The notes: generated by a model from the sequence alone, not told the origin. Shown: positions 43,198-53,380, numbered from the stretch's first letter. The stretch: DNA of 64,000 nucleotides from Symsagittifera roscoffensis (GCF_963678635.1 NC_087071.1:3115624-3179623), one strand, 5' to 3'. Program-made: numbers and translations.

Positions 43198-46100
43198 ATG
43201 GCAGACCGATTCTGGAACTCTATGCCCACGGCTCTGCAGAGGCCCACTCTTGACGAGCTGTACAGACGCTTGAGGGACCTGGACCACACCCAGATCGACG
43301 AGAGAATGGCGGTGATGCTGAATGCGATCCTCCAGTTGGAGGACCAGGGCGAGTGCAGGGAGTCTGCGACGGAGGCTGTCTTGATAGTCGGCTACACCAC
43401 TGAGGGCATATCAAATCGAGCACAGACCAGATGGTTGTCTTGGAATGCGGATGGAGGAGTAAGGGGCTTTGACTTGGCAAGAAATCCTGGCCTGAGTAAC
43501 AACACCGAACACGGCGCAGGAGAGTTCCCGCTACCGACGAGGCCAACAGCGAGATCCACGGGCCAGAGCTCGAGTAAGGTGCCGTCGATGTCGCGAGCGC
43601 AACAGACGACCGAGGCATATCCGGAGCTGGGAGTCCTAAGGAAAGAGCTTGAGAAGGCGCTGAAGGAAAGGAATAAAGCGAACCTCGATCGGGATCAGGC
43701 GAAGTTGGATAGGGAGAGGCTTCAGCTGGAGAGAGACCAGGCAGTCGACGAGCGGGATCAGACGTTGAAGTTACTTGAGATGCTAAGGGCGGAACATCAG
43801 CAGGAGCTAAAGGTGCGGGAGAACGCCGCGAATCGCGATCAACTAAAGTCGGAGTTGGAAAGGATAGAACAACGACAACGCGAGCTGGACGCACAAAAGG
43901 GAGCCAGGTCAAACGAACGAGTGGTGACAAGCTCAAGGCCAGAGTCGCGCATGGAGGTGGATGAAGCTCCCAGGGCTAGAGGACGGTTCAACCTTGACCG
44001 CGAGGCCAGGGAACACATGAGTGAAGGGTTGGAGGTCTGGATACCGAATGACGCGACGCCCTCCTTGCGCAATCTAGAGACCCAACCTGTACGTCCTCTG
44101 ATGGATGTGGTGTTACCAGGATATACACCAACCTCGACCTCGAGCGGTAGTCAGGTGAGTGGCGCCTCATCGCGCCTGAAGGAGCTGGGCGAGAAATTGC
44201 AGCAGCAGAGAGCGACAAGGCCAGAGCTTCCACCAACTTGGAGGGAACAGCCGGTCAGAAACGTCGTGATCGCGAGCTACAAGAAGGACACAGAGGGGAA
44301 CTACCACAAGCATAGTCGGCTGGACTGGAATGCGGAACAGCAAGCCAGGAGAGACTGCTTCCACGACGCAGCCTGGGTGCAGTATCTAGCGCCACCTCGT
44401 GTGCCAGAGGGTGCGGTTCACCTGATTATAGGGGACAGCCTGGTGCGGGTGTTGACCCAGATCCGGTCACATTGGCAGACGGGAGTCTTGAGTTTCGCTG
44501 GAGCTGCTACGCCACAGATGTTGGCAACTCTGGACATGCTAGGAATGACCAAAGTTTACACAGTCACCTTGATGGTTGGGACCAACGACGTGTCGAGAGG
44601 AGAAGCAAGGAAAGTGACGAGGCTAAGCGACAAGATAAGTTGCCTTCTTGAGGAGCTGAGGATCCAAATGGATCCCATCCTGCTGACGATATGCACGGTC
44701 CCCTATAACATGATGTTTGATCAACACTCCCTAGAGATGAACCAGAGGGTGCGGAGCCTGAACAAGGCGATCCGAGAAATACACCGAAACAGTGTGCTTC
44801 CTCTCAGGCTGTTAGACGTTGCAGAACGCATGGAGAACAAGGGATTCCCTGAAGACACCTCGAAAGATGGAATCCATTTCGATAGGCCAAGGGGAGCTGA
44901 GTGGCTGAACGACGTCTTCCAGGAACACATAAACACGCTAGAAGCGGACCTGCTGGAGACAGCCCAATTCACTTTAGGGCCACCTCCCAACCCACCATTC
45001 CTTGCCTCGAGGGCCTTGGCTGGTCGATTGGGAGCGAGAGTTGATACTAGAGATGGCTCGAGGAGCAATCAGACCCGATTGCAGAGTGCCACACCAATGG
45101 AGTCGGAGGAGGTAGAGTCATCAACACCTCCGACCTCGGCGATGTCCTCTGTGGTGGTGGCAGATGGCAGGAGAGAAAAGAAGTCTAGGGAGACTACCCG
45201 CTTGAGATATCCTGAGAAGGTGAAGGAACTGGATCTAGAGACTTTGGAATGCAGACGAGAGTTGGCGGAAACCCTGGGGATCGAACGAGTGTCGCATGAG
45301 GACTTGAATAGACATCATTGCGTAGACTGGTTGAAAGCACACGAGGCGCATTTCTCGAGAACGAAGTTAATGGAGACTACAGACCTGACTGGAATTCCCA
45401 CAAAAACGATCATGGGACCCATTAACTACAGGCCTCTTAAGCAGCTAGGGAGTCCTGGACTTATAGCAGAACCTCCCAAGCACCGAACTGGCATCGCCAG
45501 GATCAGGTTGGCAACCCCGGCGCAATTGAAGGTAGTAGACAAGCTGCTCAACCCGGGGGGGATGGAGTTGCCTGACGCTGCTTACGAAGGTCCAAGGTTG
45601 GCAGAGGATCCCAGGTACGGGAAGCCCTGTGGCGGCACCCAATTGGCCAAGACTCTGGCAGTTTATGATAGAGCAGATCCAGCTGCTGCAAGAGTGATCA
45701 TTGTGGCGGGATCAGACTTCGAAGGAACGTCTCCCAAGTTGTTCTGGCCGGAGACTCTGGTATACTCTTTGCCAGGAGCCGAATTGAACCAGATGTTGAC
45801 CCTAGTGGTGGCAATAAAGTCGGAGATGCCCTGTGAACCTGAGCTGCTATTGTTTGCAGGAATGAATGACCACCTGCACGCGATGGGACTTCTTGAGCAA
45901 CTGAAGGGCAAGGAGATTCCGACATCAAAGAAGATATGGGAGGCTATTCAGGCGTTATTTGCGGCGATGAATGAGGTACAAGAGAACGTAGCCTCGAGAT
46001 TTGGGTCCAAGACAAAGGTGGTGTTTACCACATCCCCAGGATACGCCAGCATGCCACCCGCCCTACAATTCGTGTATGCGGTCTTAATCTTGATAGCGGA

Positions 46101-49100
46101 AGGGAGTGAATGGCGGATTCTGATGGCAGCCCCCAATCGAGAGCTGGAGCCAGTAAACTTGAGACTTTACAGATCAGAATTACCAGCGGCATGGGCTGAC
46201 ATATCTCATGCGCTGAGGGGCTTTTACGGACTAGCCGATGTCTTGATTGTATTGGATGAGGTACTCTTGCTAGAGATATCGAACTTTGCCAGACAACTCA
46301 AGTTCAGCCCAGTCATCGGGGACGACCACCCGGCGATAAACCAGTTGACGGCCAGCCTGTGGTTCCGGAGTATGGATGTGAAAGTCGCAAATTCCACCAG
46401 CAGGACTAGAGGTCCCAGCAACGAGAGAAGAAATGTGGTCGAGACGGAGAAACAGTTGGAATCGATGAAATATCGCTTGACCCAAGAGAATGGCTGGTGG
46501 CCATTCCTGACACCAAGGCTGGAGAACGCCACGAATAAAACGAGGGAGGAAGCACCACTCCTCGTGAAACAAATCTGGAGTTTTCTAGAGAAGCAACTGG
46601 AGCTAGCTGAAAGGAGAGACATGACGGTGGTTAGATTTGTCTCGGCCGCCAATGAAGTGACGATTGGAGGATTTTGGAGAGAGCACGCCAACGGCGAATT
46701 GAAGACTAGGAGAGATTACGAGATTCTCAAGTTCTTGAGTCCTTGCTGGGAGAGAGAATTCTTGGCAGGAGTGTTCGGCACCACGGCGACTATCTTCGGA
46801 GCCTTCGTGCAGGAGATACTGGGCATGCCCATCAGCCTGCTCTTGGCCCTGTATTTGGTCTACCCCAGATACTTGTTCAATATGGGTCCAGCATATATGT
46901 TTAGTCGGGGAGTGGAGACACTTCGAGTTGATGGGTACCTGGCACTAGTGCTCTTGACCCATGGGGAATTGGTGTCGTTTCATCGGTTAATGGAATATGG
47001 AGAACCTCTGTCTATGGGGAAAGTCCACACGAGCATTGAAACCAGCTCCTACAAGTGCGCCGCAGGGTTGAAGACACTACTGGTGCAATACCTCATGATG
47101 CAGAATCGATACATGACGGGTGAAGATGAAAACCCAACCTCGAGAGAAGAATGGGAGAAGGCGAACAGAGGGATGCCTCTGTTGACGGACCTGTGTCTGG
47201 CAATGAGGTCGGACCCAATGGGGATAATCCGAGGTCTGGAGGAGGTGGTGACCTGCATCTATGGCCCAGCAGTAACGTACGCGTTTCCAGATCCCCTGGT
47301 GATAACGTATCGTCACTCGGTGACGCACTTGAGTCTCATCAGCGTACTGGATGGTGCAGCGCTGAATTGGTGTCAGCAGGAAGTGCTCAGGGCGCGTATG
47401 AGCAACACGGTACTCTTCGGAAAAGTGAAAGATGCTGAGATGATGGTGTGCAATTTCAGGGGACAAATGCAATGCAGAATGGGAGGCAAGCGAGAGGGCC
47501 CTATTGAAATGTATCCCAAATTCTGGAACTTGAACCCATTGACGGCGGACGGACGAGAAATCTTGAGAATTCCTGCCTGGAAGGAGTGCTTCGCACTGGT
47601 GAAGAGGGAGCTAGAGACCATAATGGAGAAAGAAATCCTCCCGGCAACCATGCCTGAGTTCCCAATAGTCAGGAGGATGACCTTAGGTATGAATAGTCCC
47701 TTGGTAGTTCCCTCCATAATGGCGAGGATGAGGGCGGAGGAAATGCAGAAGGATTTCACTGATGGCTGGGACCCCCTGTTCATTGGCTACACGGCGGCGG
47801 TCTACTTCCATACCAGCGAGATGAAGGTAAATTCGTGGACGACGCAAGCGAAAAAGAGTAGAGGTTCGCAGCCCCCTGGATATGAGGTGCGGAAAGTCTT
47901 GAGGACTCTTGAGAAGGAAGGACTTGAGAATATGCTACCCATATGGGATGATGGCAGGATGATCGTGATGGAGGGACACGTCGCACTGGTGGACGACATG
48001 AAATTTGCCACGAGAAAATATAAGGCGCCCTATGGCCTGGAACAGGTGGAAATAAGACAGGAAGGGACAGAACTAGATGCAGCAGGTCAACTGCACGTAG
48101 CACTGACGGAATACAAAAAGCTGGATCCCGCGACACCATCACCACTGTCCGTGGACACACCTGGAGACAAGAGGAGCGGACCCGTCGAGGACCGATTTAA
48201 GAAAATTCTCGAGAGAAGGAGACATGAGTCAGAAGAAGAGAGTATGGATGAAACTCTCAGTGAAGCTGGTGAAGACATGGAAGTGGGGAATACGCCTGAA
48301 CCAGGGCCATCAGGGGAGGAGCTCACCACTCAAGAGCTGTTGAAAGATTTGAGCGAGGAGAATTGGGCAGATACTGCCACACCACCCCTGATTCCGTCTC
48401 CACGGAAGAACCTAGAGTTGCCATTGGCAGGTGAAACCTTCAATATGGGGATGTTACTCTTGAGCTCGGAGGAAAGGGAGAAGAACACGTTCGAAGGGAA
48501 TAGGGACATATTCTTGGGATCTCTCGAGGATGACGCTTGGCAGGAGTTCCTGGAGGAATTCAATCGAGAAGTGGGCAGCGAGACGACGCTGGACAAGTTC
48601 AAGAAGGAACTGTGGGACGCAGTAGTGAGATTCGGGGAACCGCTCCTGATAGGAACGGGCCTGGATGAGAAAGCAAGAAAAGAGCTGCTGAACAAGCTAG
48701 TGGAGCTGAGGAACGCACGATCGAAGACTAGAAAAGAGAAATGTGAGGACAGCTCTACTCTGAAACAAAAAACTGTGGATAAAATGGTTGATGATATAAA
48801 AAGGGATAAGGTTGGGACTAGTAATATGATTAAAAGTACTAATATCCTTAAGGCTCGAGCAGGGGGGAGGCAAGAGTTGGAAGGAGTGGATGGAGAGGTA
48901 GAATCAATGATGATAGCCACGACGCCCTCGAGCAGAGATGTGAAGACTCGCAAGAGGAAGAGAGAAGTGGAAGGATGGGGTAGTCCTTCAGTGGATGCTG
49001 TTTCGGAAGGAAACTTGAGAGAGACGGCGCCCATCGTTTTGGCCCGATGCAAGACGGCGGCATACAAGAACAGCTCGGAACTCAGGAAACCACTTGAAGT

Positions 49101-52068
49101 AGAAAAGGAAATAGAGGTTTCCACCAGTTCTACGTCAGAAGAAGACTTCAAGCCTCAGAAGGTAAACGTGAAGAGAGGTTCAACGAACGGACAGGTAGGG
49201 GAAGTGGAGATCGGCAAAGAATGGATCTCGAAGGCACATCAGGACATGAGCAAACAAGTGACGAGTGATCCATTGGAGAGGAACAAGACGAGGAACACTT
49301 CCCGGACGTGGTGGGTGGCCCTCGAAACATTGAAGGAAATGGAGGACTGCTTGAAGAAGTTGGATAGTGGAATAGCTCGCAGGCGACGCAATTGGGCCAC
49401 CCAGCAGAAAGCCGAGGTTAATAAGATAGAGATGGCAAGTCATCTGAAGAGGTCCTGGCAGAGTTTGTTGAAGGATCATTTTGAAGAGGCGATGAGAACA
49501 TCCTCATCAGCACCGCCACTAATGGCGAATCCCTTCGTTAGAACTGCGGGACAATTAATGTTCACCTGGAGTCTGGTGGGAATAGAGTTGGAGACATTGA
49601 CCTCGTATGACAGGCTGAAGTTGGGAAGCAAGAAGCTAGAGGTGTATCAGGCACTGATGCAACACGTGGCCAGGGACAATTCAGGCTTGAGCCTGGCTAG
49701 GAGAAAAGATGCCACATGTTTCTTGAGATGGACAATGTCAATGATGTCTGATAGCACCATCCTGGCATGCCACCAGAGAGCAAGTGGAAGTAAAACCATG
49801 GAGAGAAGGGTCTCAACGATCATCTTGAACGTATATCAAAGTACAGGAATAGAGAAAGAAGATGGTTCCAGAATATCCTTAGAGAGCCATCGAAAGCTGG
49901 ACGAGGTACGGAGGTTCTCTAATAAGAAGTTCGAGGAAGAACATGATGTTCACCGTAACCTGGCCTCGTCAGAACAGTACTCGAGACTCAGTGAGAAGGG
50001 GGAATACCAATACGTGTCTGGAGTGCTGGGAATAGCCTACAATCCCTTCTTAGACTCGGAAGCTGGAGGAGCCCACAGAAACCATGAGGTAGCGGAGCTG
50101 CTGAAGTTTTGGACAGAAAGAATAATGGAGATAGACGCGGTGGAGAAAGAGGGGCCGAGCCTGGGCCTGATTCTTGAGAAAACACCAGAGGTGATAAGCA
50201 TGCCACGCTCAAACAAGAGAGTTGAAGTAAACATGGGCGGTGGAAATGGCTTGTTAACCACGAACTTGGGAGTGATATGGAAGCTACTAAGACCCTCCTG
50301 GTGTCCACATCCCCATGCGAGTCTAATCGAGGAAACCACCGAGCGAGTGAGGTTAGCACCAACGGAAGATGAAGATCTGGCGAAGTTGAGTGTGCTGCAT
50401 AAGCTAATCACGCCCCAGATGCAAGAGCCAAGCGAAAGGACGAGCGACCCCGGGTCAACAAAGAAATTGGATCCGGGTAGCTGTCTGGATTCGACGTGTG
50501 GGAACGGAGAGCACATCTGCGATGGACGGTCATGCGTCAGAATACTGTCGTTTCAAAAAGAAGACCTGGTCACTTGGTTCGAAGACATCACAGAAAGGGA
50601 GAAAAGTGAAGTGCAAATAATAGCGGAATGTTACGCGAGAACCACGGTGAATATAGCGACAGCTCTCGGATTCTTCTCGAGAATGTGTGATCTGCAGGCA
50701 CTGGAGAGACTGGAGTCTGAGCATCATTTAGTGACGGCGTTGAGCGTGGAATCATGGCCCGGGGTGTTGCAGGTGACTCAAAAACACATCCGGAGCTGGA
50801 AAGTTGGTCTTGAGGCGGAAATGGGATTTCCCCTGAGCGAAGCTTATGGCTTGCCATTGAACGCGAAATCGCTGATAGGGTCAATGATGGCCAACTTGTG
50901 CGGAAGTCACTACCCGCTACACATGGCGATGGTGGAAGTGTCCAGCCAGAGAATACTGGTGGACAAGGCCTTCTCAGTGCCCAAGTGCGTGAGGTTGGCT
51001 CGGATGTCGCATCACTCGCACAAGTTGTTGAGAAAAATCAAAGGGACAGTACCAAAAGAATTGAGAGATGACTTAAGCGAAATCTGGGGAGAAGATCTTC
51101 TGAAGTTGGAAAGAGAAAACACAAGCGATCACGAGAGACAAAACGTGATCGGGAAACCTGTGGGAAATACTCCGAACCTGGAAGACAACGACACGATGCA
51201 CGAGAAAATGATGGAGCTTGAGCCTCTCTTGGAAGCCTCAGGGGAGCGTAATCTCAGGAGCATTGAGATCTCTCATGGGGAATGCCCATGCCACTGTTTG
51301 GCACAAACGGTGTGGTATCCAGATCACAAGAACCTTTGCCTGGTGTGGGATGTGGAAGAGATTCGGTCGATCGGACTACCAGATCACCGGCAGAAGGTGA
51401 CGCTCTTGGTAGTGAGCACGATGTTAGCTCTGAGATGGATAGAAGAGAATATAACGAAGTATCGGGAGGCGACGACGCCAACGGCTGAGTCAATATACGC
51501 GATAGACTACAGCAGGAGACTTGAGTTGTTTGAGACTGCGTGCAAAGTATTCGCCATACCAACGGAAGTCAGGCACGTATGGAGTCGCTTGAGGTACTTT
51601 CCATGGTTTCGGGCGACACTGACGTCTTGGTTGTACAGGGCAACGAAAGATCACATGAGAAAATATCAAAAGGAGTATCGACAGTTCCAGGCCGAGATTG
51701 GGCCGGAAGCTTTCAAGAGACCCCTGCTAACCCATCGTAATGCGATCACGACGGGATGGAAGAGAGTGGGTAAGATGTCTAGAGACAACACCAAAGCGAG
51801 GGAGTCGATACTAGAGGAAGACCTGGCGAAGAACGTGAGCTTGAGCCTGCACAACTCCTTTTGCTTGAACCGAGAAGCTAGGGTGAAGGCACTACCCAAC
51901 CAAGCAAAGAGATTGCAGGAGCAGAGAGAATGGATGCGATCCTATGAACAGCTGAAGGCTTGGGAGGAGATTGTGATTAGTTCCGATGATGAAGAGGAAC
52001 TGTTGAGACAGTTTGCCGCATCTAGCACTTCAGGAGGCAGTACCTCCAAGGCGAAGAGCACGAGATGA
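43198..52068 (+). CDS. ORF B of inner element: 2,956-aa protein with SGNH/GDSL-hydrolase-like domain
   Basis: An uninterrupted frame, start ATGGC after AAAGA. Residues about 130-250 form a highly charged heptad-like coiled coil. Residues about 405-575 carry the SGNH hydrolase blocks: GDS at 412-414 (Ser nucleophile) in IIGDSLVRVL, GTND at 461-464 (Asn 463) and DGIH at 557-560 (Asp/His). A second, degenerate SGNH-like segment spans about 832-1050 (AGSDF 837-841, GMND 888-891, DDH 1042-1044), where the Ser block reads GSD instead of GDS. A hydrophobic stretch follows at about 1185-1250. The remaining ~1,700 residues are unrecognised, with an acidic/charged part around 1650-1850. The C-terminus has EIVISSDDEEE, resembling an acidic SUMO-interacting motif. 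Not gag, pol or a recognisable envelope. Esterase-like domains are known in ORF1 of some LINEs (CR1 type), so an RNP or membrane role is conceivable but unproven. Confidence 0.85.
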   Translation: MADRFWNSMPTALQRPTLDELYRRLRDLDHTQIDERMAVMLNAILQLEDQGECRESATEAVLIVGYTTEGISNRAQTRWLSWNADGGVRGFDLARNPGLSNNTEHGAGEFPLPTRPTARSTGQSSSKVPSMSRAQQTTEAYPELGVLRKELEKALKERNKANLDRDQAKLDRERLQLERDQAVDERDQTLKLLEMLRAEHQQELKVRENAANRDQLKSELERIEQRQRELDAQKGARSNERVVTSSRPESRMEVDEAPRARGRFNLDREAREHMSEGLEVWIPNDATPSLRNLETQPVRPLMDVVLPGYTPTSTSSGSQVSGASSRLKELGEKLQQQRATRPELPPTWREQPVRNVVIASYKKDTEGNYHKHSRLDWNAEQQARRDCFHDAAWVQYLAPPRVPEGAVHLIIGDSLVRVLTQIRSHWQTGVLSFAGAATPQMLATLDMLGMTKVYTVTLMVGTNDVSRGEARKVTRLSDKISCLLEELRIQMDPILLTICTVPYNMMFDQHSLEMNQRVRSLNKAIREIHRNSVLPLRLLDVAERMENKGFPEDTSKDGIHFDRPRGAEWLNDVFQEHINTLEADLLETAQFTLGPPPNPPFLASRALAGRLGARVDTRDGSRSNQTRLQSATPMESEEVESSTPPTSAMSSVVVADGRREKKSRETTRLRYPEKVKELDLETLECRRELAETLGIERVSHEDLNRHHCVDWLKAHEAHFSRTKLMETTDLTGIPTKTIMGPINYRPLKQLGSPGLIAEPPKHRTGIARIRLATPAQLKVVDKLLNPGGMELPDAAYEGPRLAEDPRYGKPCGGTQLAKTLAVYDRADPAAARVIIVAGSDFEGTSPKLFWPETLVYSLPGAELNQMLTLVVAIKSEMPCEPELLLFAGMNDHLHAMGLLEQLKGKEIPTSKKIWEAIQALFAAMNEVQENVASRFGSKTKVVFTTSPGYASMPPALQFVYAVLILIAEGSEWRILMAAPNRELEPVNLRLYRSELPAAWADISHALRGFYGLADVLIVLDEVLLLEISNFARQLKFSPVIGDDHPAINQLTASLWFRSMDVKVANSTSRTRGPSNERRNVVETEKQLESMKYRLTQENGWWPFLTPRLENATNKTREEAPLLVKQIWSFLEKQLELAERRDMTVVRFVSAANEVTIGGFWREHANGELKTRRDYEILKFLSPCWEREFLAGVFGTTATIFGAFVQEILGMPISLLLALYLVYPRYLFNMGPAYMFSRGVETLRVDGYLALVLLTHGELVSFHRLMEYGEPLSMGKVHTSIETSSYKCAAGLKTLLVQYLMMQNRYMTGEDENPTSREEWEKANRGMPLLTDLCLAMRSDPMGIIRGLEEVVTCIYGPAVTYAFPDPLVITYRHSVTHLSLISVLDGAALNWCQQEVLRARMSNTVLFGKVKDAEMMVCNFRGQMQCRMGGKREGPIEMYPKFWNLNPLTADGREILRIPAWKECFALVKRELETIMEKEILPATMPEFPIVRRMTLGMNSPLVVPSIMARMRAEEMQKDFTDGWDPLFIGYTAAVYFHTSEMKVNSWTTQAKKSRGSQPPGYEVRKVLRTLEKEGLENMLPIWDDGRMIVMEGHVALVDDMKFATRKYKAPYGLEQVEIRQEGTELDAAGQLHVALTEYKKLDPATPSPLSVDTPGDKRSGPVEDRFKKILERRRHESEEESMDETLSEAGEDMEVGNTPEPGPSGEELTTQELLKDLSEENWADTATPPLIPSPRKNLELPLAGETFNMGMLLLSSEEREKNTFEGNRDIFLGSLEDDAWQEFLEEFNREVGSETTLDKFKKELWDAVVRFGEPLLIGTGLDEKARKELLNKLVELRNARSKTRKEKCEDSSTLKQKTVDKMVDDIKRDKVGTSNMIKSTNILKARAGGRQELEGVDGEVESMMIATTPSSRDVKTRKRKREVEGWGSPSVDAVSEGNLRETAPIVLARCKTAAYKNSSELRKPLEVEKEIEVSTSSTSEEDFKPQKVNVKRGSTNGQVGEVEIGKEWISKAHQDMSKQVTSDPLERNKTRNTSRTWWVALETLKEMEDCLKKLDSGIARRRRNWATQQKAEVNKIEMASHLKRSWQSLLKDHFEEAMRTSSSAPPLMANPFVRTAGQLMFTWSLVGIELETLTSYDRLKLGSKKLEVYQALMQHVARDNSGLSLARRKDATCFLRWTMSMMSDSTILACHQRASGSKTMERRVSTIILNVYQSTGIEKEDGSRISLESHRKLDEVRRFSNKKFEEEHDVHRNLASSEQYSRLSEKGEYQYVSGVLGIAYNPFLDSEAGGAHRNHEVAELLKFWTERIMEIDAVEKEGPSLGLILEKTPEVISMPRSNKRVEVNMGGGNGLLTTNLGVIWKLLRPSWCPHPHASLIEETTERVRLAPTEDEDLAKLSVLHKLITPQMQEPSERTSDPGSTKKLDPGSCLDSTCGNGEHICDGRSCVRILSFQKEDLVTWFEDITEREKSEVQIIAECYARTTVNIATALGFFSRMCDLQALERLESEHHLVTALSVESWPGVLQVTQKHIRSWKVGLEAEMGFPLSEAYGLPLNAKSLIGSMMANLCGSHYPLHMAMVEVSSQRILVDKAFSVPKCVRLARMSHHSHKLLRKIKGTVPKELRDDLSEIWGEDLLKLERENTSDHERQNVIGKPVGNTPNLEDNDTMHEKMMELEPLLEASGERNLRSIEISHGECPCHCLAQTVWYPDHKNLCLVWDVEEIRSIGLPDHRQKVTLLVVSTMLALRWIEENITKYREATTPTAESIYAIDYSRRLELFETACKVFAIPTEVRHVWSRLRYFPWFRATLTSWLYRATKDHMRKYQKEYRQFQAEIGPEAFKRPLLTHRNAITTGWKRVGKMSRDNTKARESILEEDLAKNVSLSLHNSFCLNREARVKALPNQAKRLQEQREWMRSYEQLKAWEEIVISSDDEEELLRQFAASSTSGGSTSKAKSTR

Positions 52069-52499
52069 ATGGGCAAATCGGATGGATCTTGAGTCTTGAG
52101 AGGGAAGGGGGGCTTGAGCGTGAATCCGAGTGAAACTTGGATTCACGAAAAAGAAATTTTAACAAAGTAAATATTGTTACTAATATACTATATCTATTAT
52201 ATAAATCAAAATGCTGCATGACAATTTCCTGATTGAATAGGACAAAAGAGATTTTTAAATGATTGGCTTGAAAAGCGAAAATTCAAAGGTGCAGGTAAAT
52301 GCAGATTTTGATTGCTGTTTAGCAATAGTGTGAAAATTTTAAATGGTCGTGAATTTTGGGGTGTAGATAATCTTAAATCTGCTGCAAACTTCTGTAAATG
52401 ACCACTGGCACTGTATCTTGAGCAACACTCGGTTTTTCTGGGACTCACTGGCAGAAGACAGCGCGCGATGAGGACATCGATCTCGAGTCCGGGGAGTAT
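52069..52499 (+). other. 3' untranslated region and polypurine tract region of inner element
   Basis: It starts after the ORF B stop. It contains a purine-rich run AGAGGGAAGGGGGG near 52098-52112 and GGGGAG at 52491-52496 immediately before the 3' LTR. The latter is the candidate polypurine tract, though short. CTTGAG occurs at least four times. No gene was recognised. Confidence 0.55.
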
Positions 52500-53380
52500 G
52501 TGCCAGTCGGTCATATTTGGAAGTTTGACCTTGAGAAGAGCAGAAAATACTTGATTTTGAAGTGAAACTTAATTTTTCAAGATTTCGAAAGGAACATGTC
52601 ATGCACGATTTTCTCGCGATAACTGAAAATCAGAAAAAGAAATCAGAACAATTTTAGAACAATTGCGGGGAAGTTGTCAATTAAAAAACGAGTGGGAAAT
52701 TGCTATTCGCAATTTCCATCATAGTGAACGAGAGTAGAGCTGTCCTACTTGAAATAGAAGACAGAGTATCCCCGAGAGAGCGATTACTAAAGTTGGACCA
52801 GAGTGAACCTTCAGCGGAAAGGCGGACAACTAGAGTGTCCCAACGGTCCAAGAGAACTCAAATTCTAGAGCATGAACTTATCCTTGCTGTCCAAACTATA
52901 AAACATTAAACTTCTCTTAGTTATTTATTTCTTGAGTTAGTTACTGACTGGATTATTTTCCCAATTCTTGAGCGTGCTGCTATGTGAGTACAAATTTAAT
53001 TTCTAGAGTGTGTTTTGTGATTGTTATGTTGAGGTAAGGCGAGTTTTAGGTTGATCCATCTGAAATGGATCAAAGTCACACTGTCTAATAAAAAGTAACC
53101 TAACGGATTGTTCCAACCCGGTTTTTAACGGCGTTCATGTATTTTGGGTATCTAGAGACCTAAGTATGGGGATGTTTCTAATTCTAGAGTGGGGGGATAT
53201 TTTAGTAGTAGCCTTTAAGCTGTAACGGGTCGTAGTCTCATGTCACAAGCGAACCGAACTGGCTCCGACCGTTCTTGAGGTGGGAAAACACAAGAGATAG
53301 TGTCCCTGACCCTTGAGCCAGTGGTTATAGGGCCTATTTTTCTTAAGCCTCATGTGTGACTGCAGTAGACGAATGTTACA
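52500..53380 (+). repeat. 3' LTR of inner element
   Basis: It appears identical to the 5' LTR over its full length, including TATAAAA at 52897-52903 and AATAAA at 53087-53092. It is followed directly by AATT (53381-53384), the right copy of the target duplication. Confidence 0.95.

Larger units (their letters stand above)
30407..53380 (+). mobile_element. Inner giant LTR retrotransposon (~23 kb) with two ~2,900-codon ORFs
   Basis: The element has ~881-bp LTRs that I could not distinguish by eye, an AATT duplication, a 2.5-kb repetitive G-rich leader, an intact gag-pol ORF (33848-42655), a 0.5-kb spacer with 20-base repeats, an intact second ORF (43198-52068) and a 0.4-kb 3' untranslated region. 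Both long ORFs are free of stops, and all enzymatic motifs of gag-pol are present, so the copy is young and plausibly autonomous. Composition is balanced and purine-rich, quite unlike the A-rich host element. The gag-pol is of Ty3/Gypsy type; the downstream ORF has no counterpart in standard LTR elements that I know. Confidence 0.93.

Noticed and set aside
48330-49151. 273-codon minus-strand ORF opposite ORF B
   Set aside because: Extremely Ser-rich complement of acidic/Glu-Arg codons; considered an antisense shadow.
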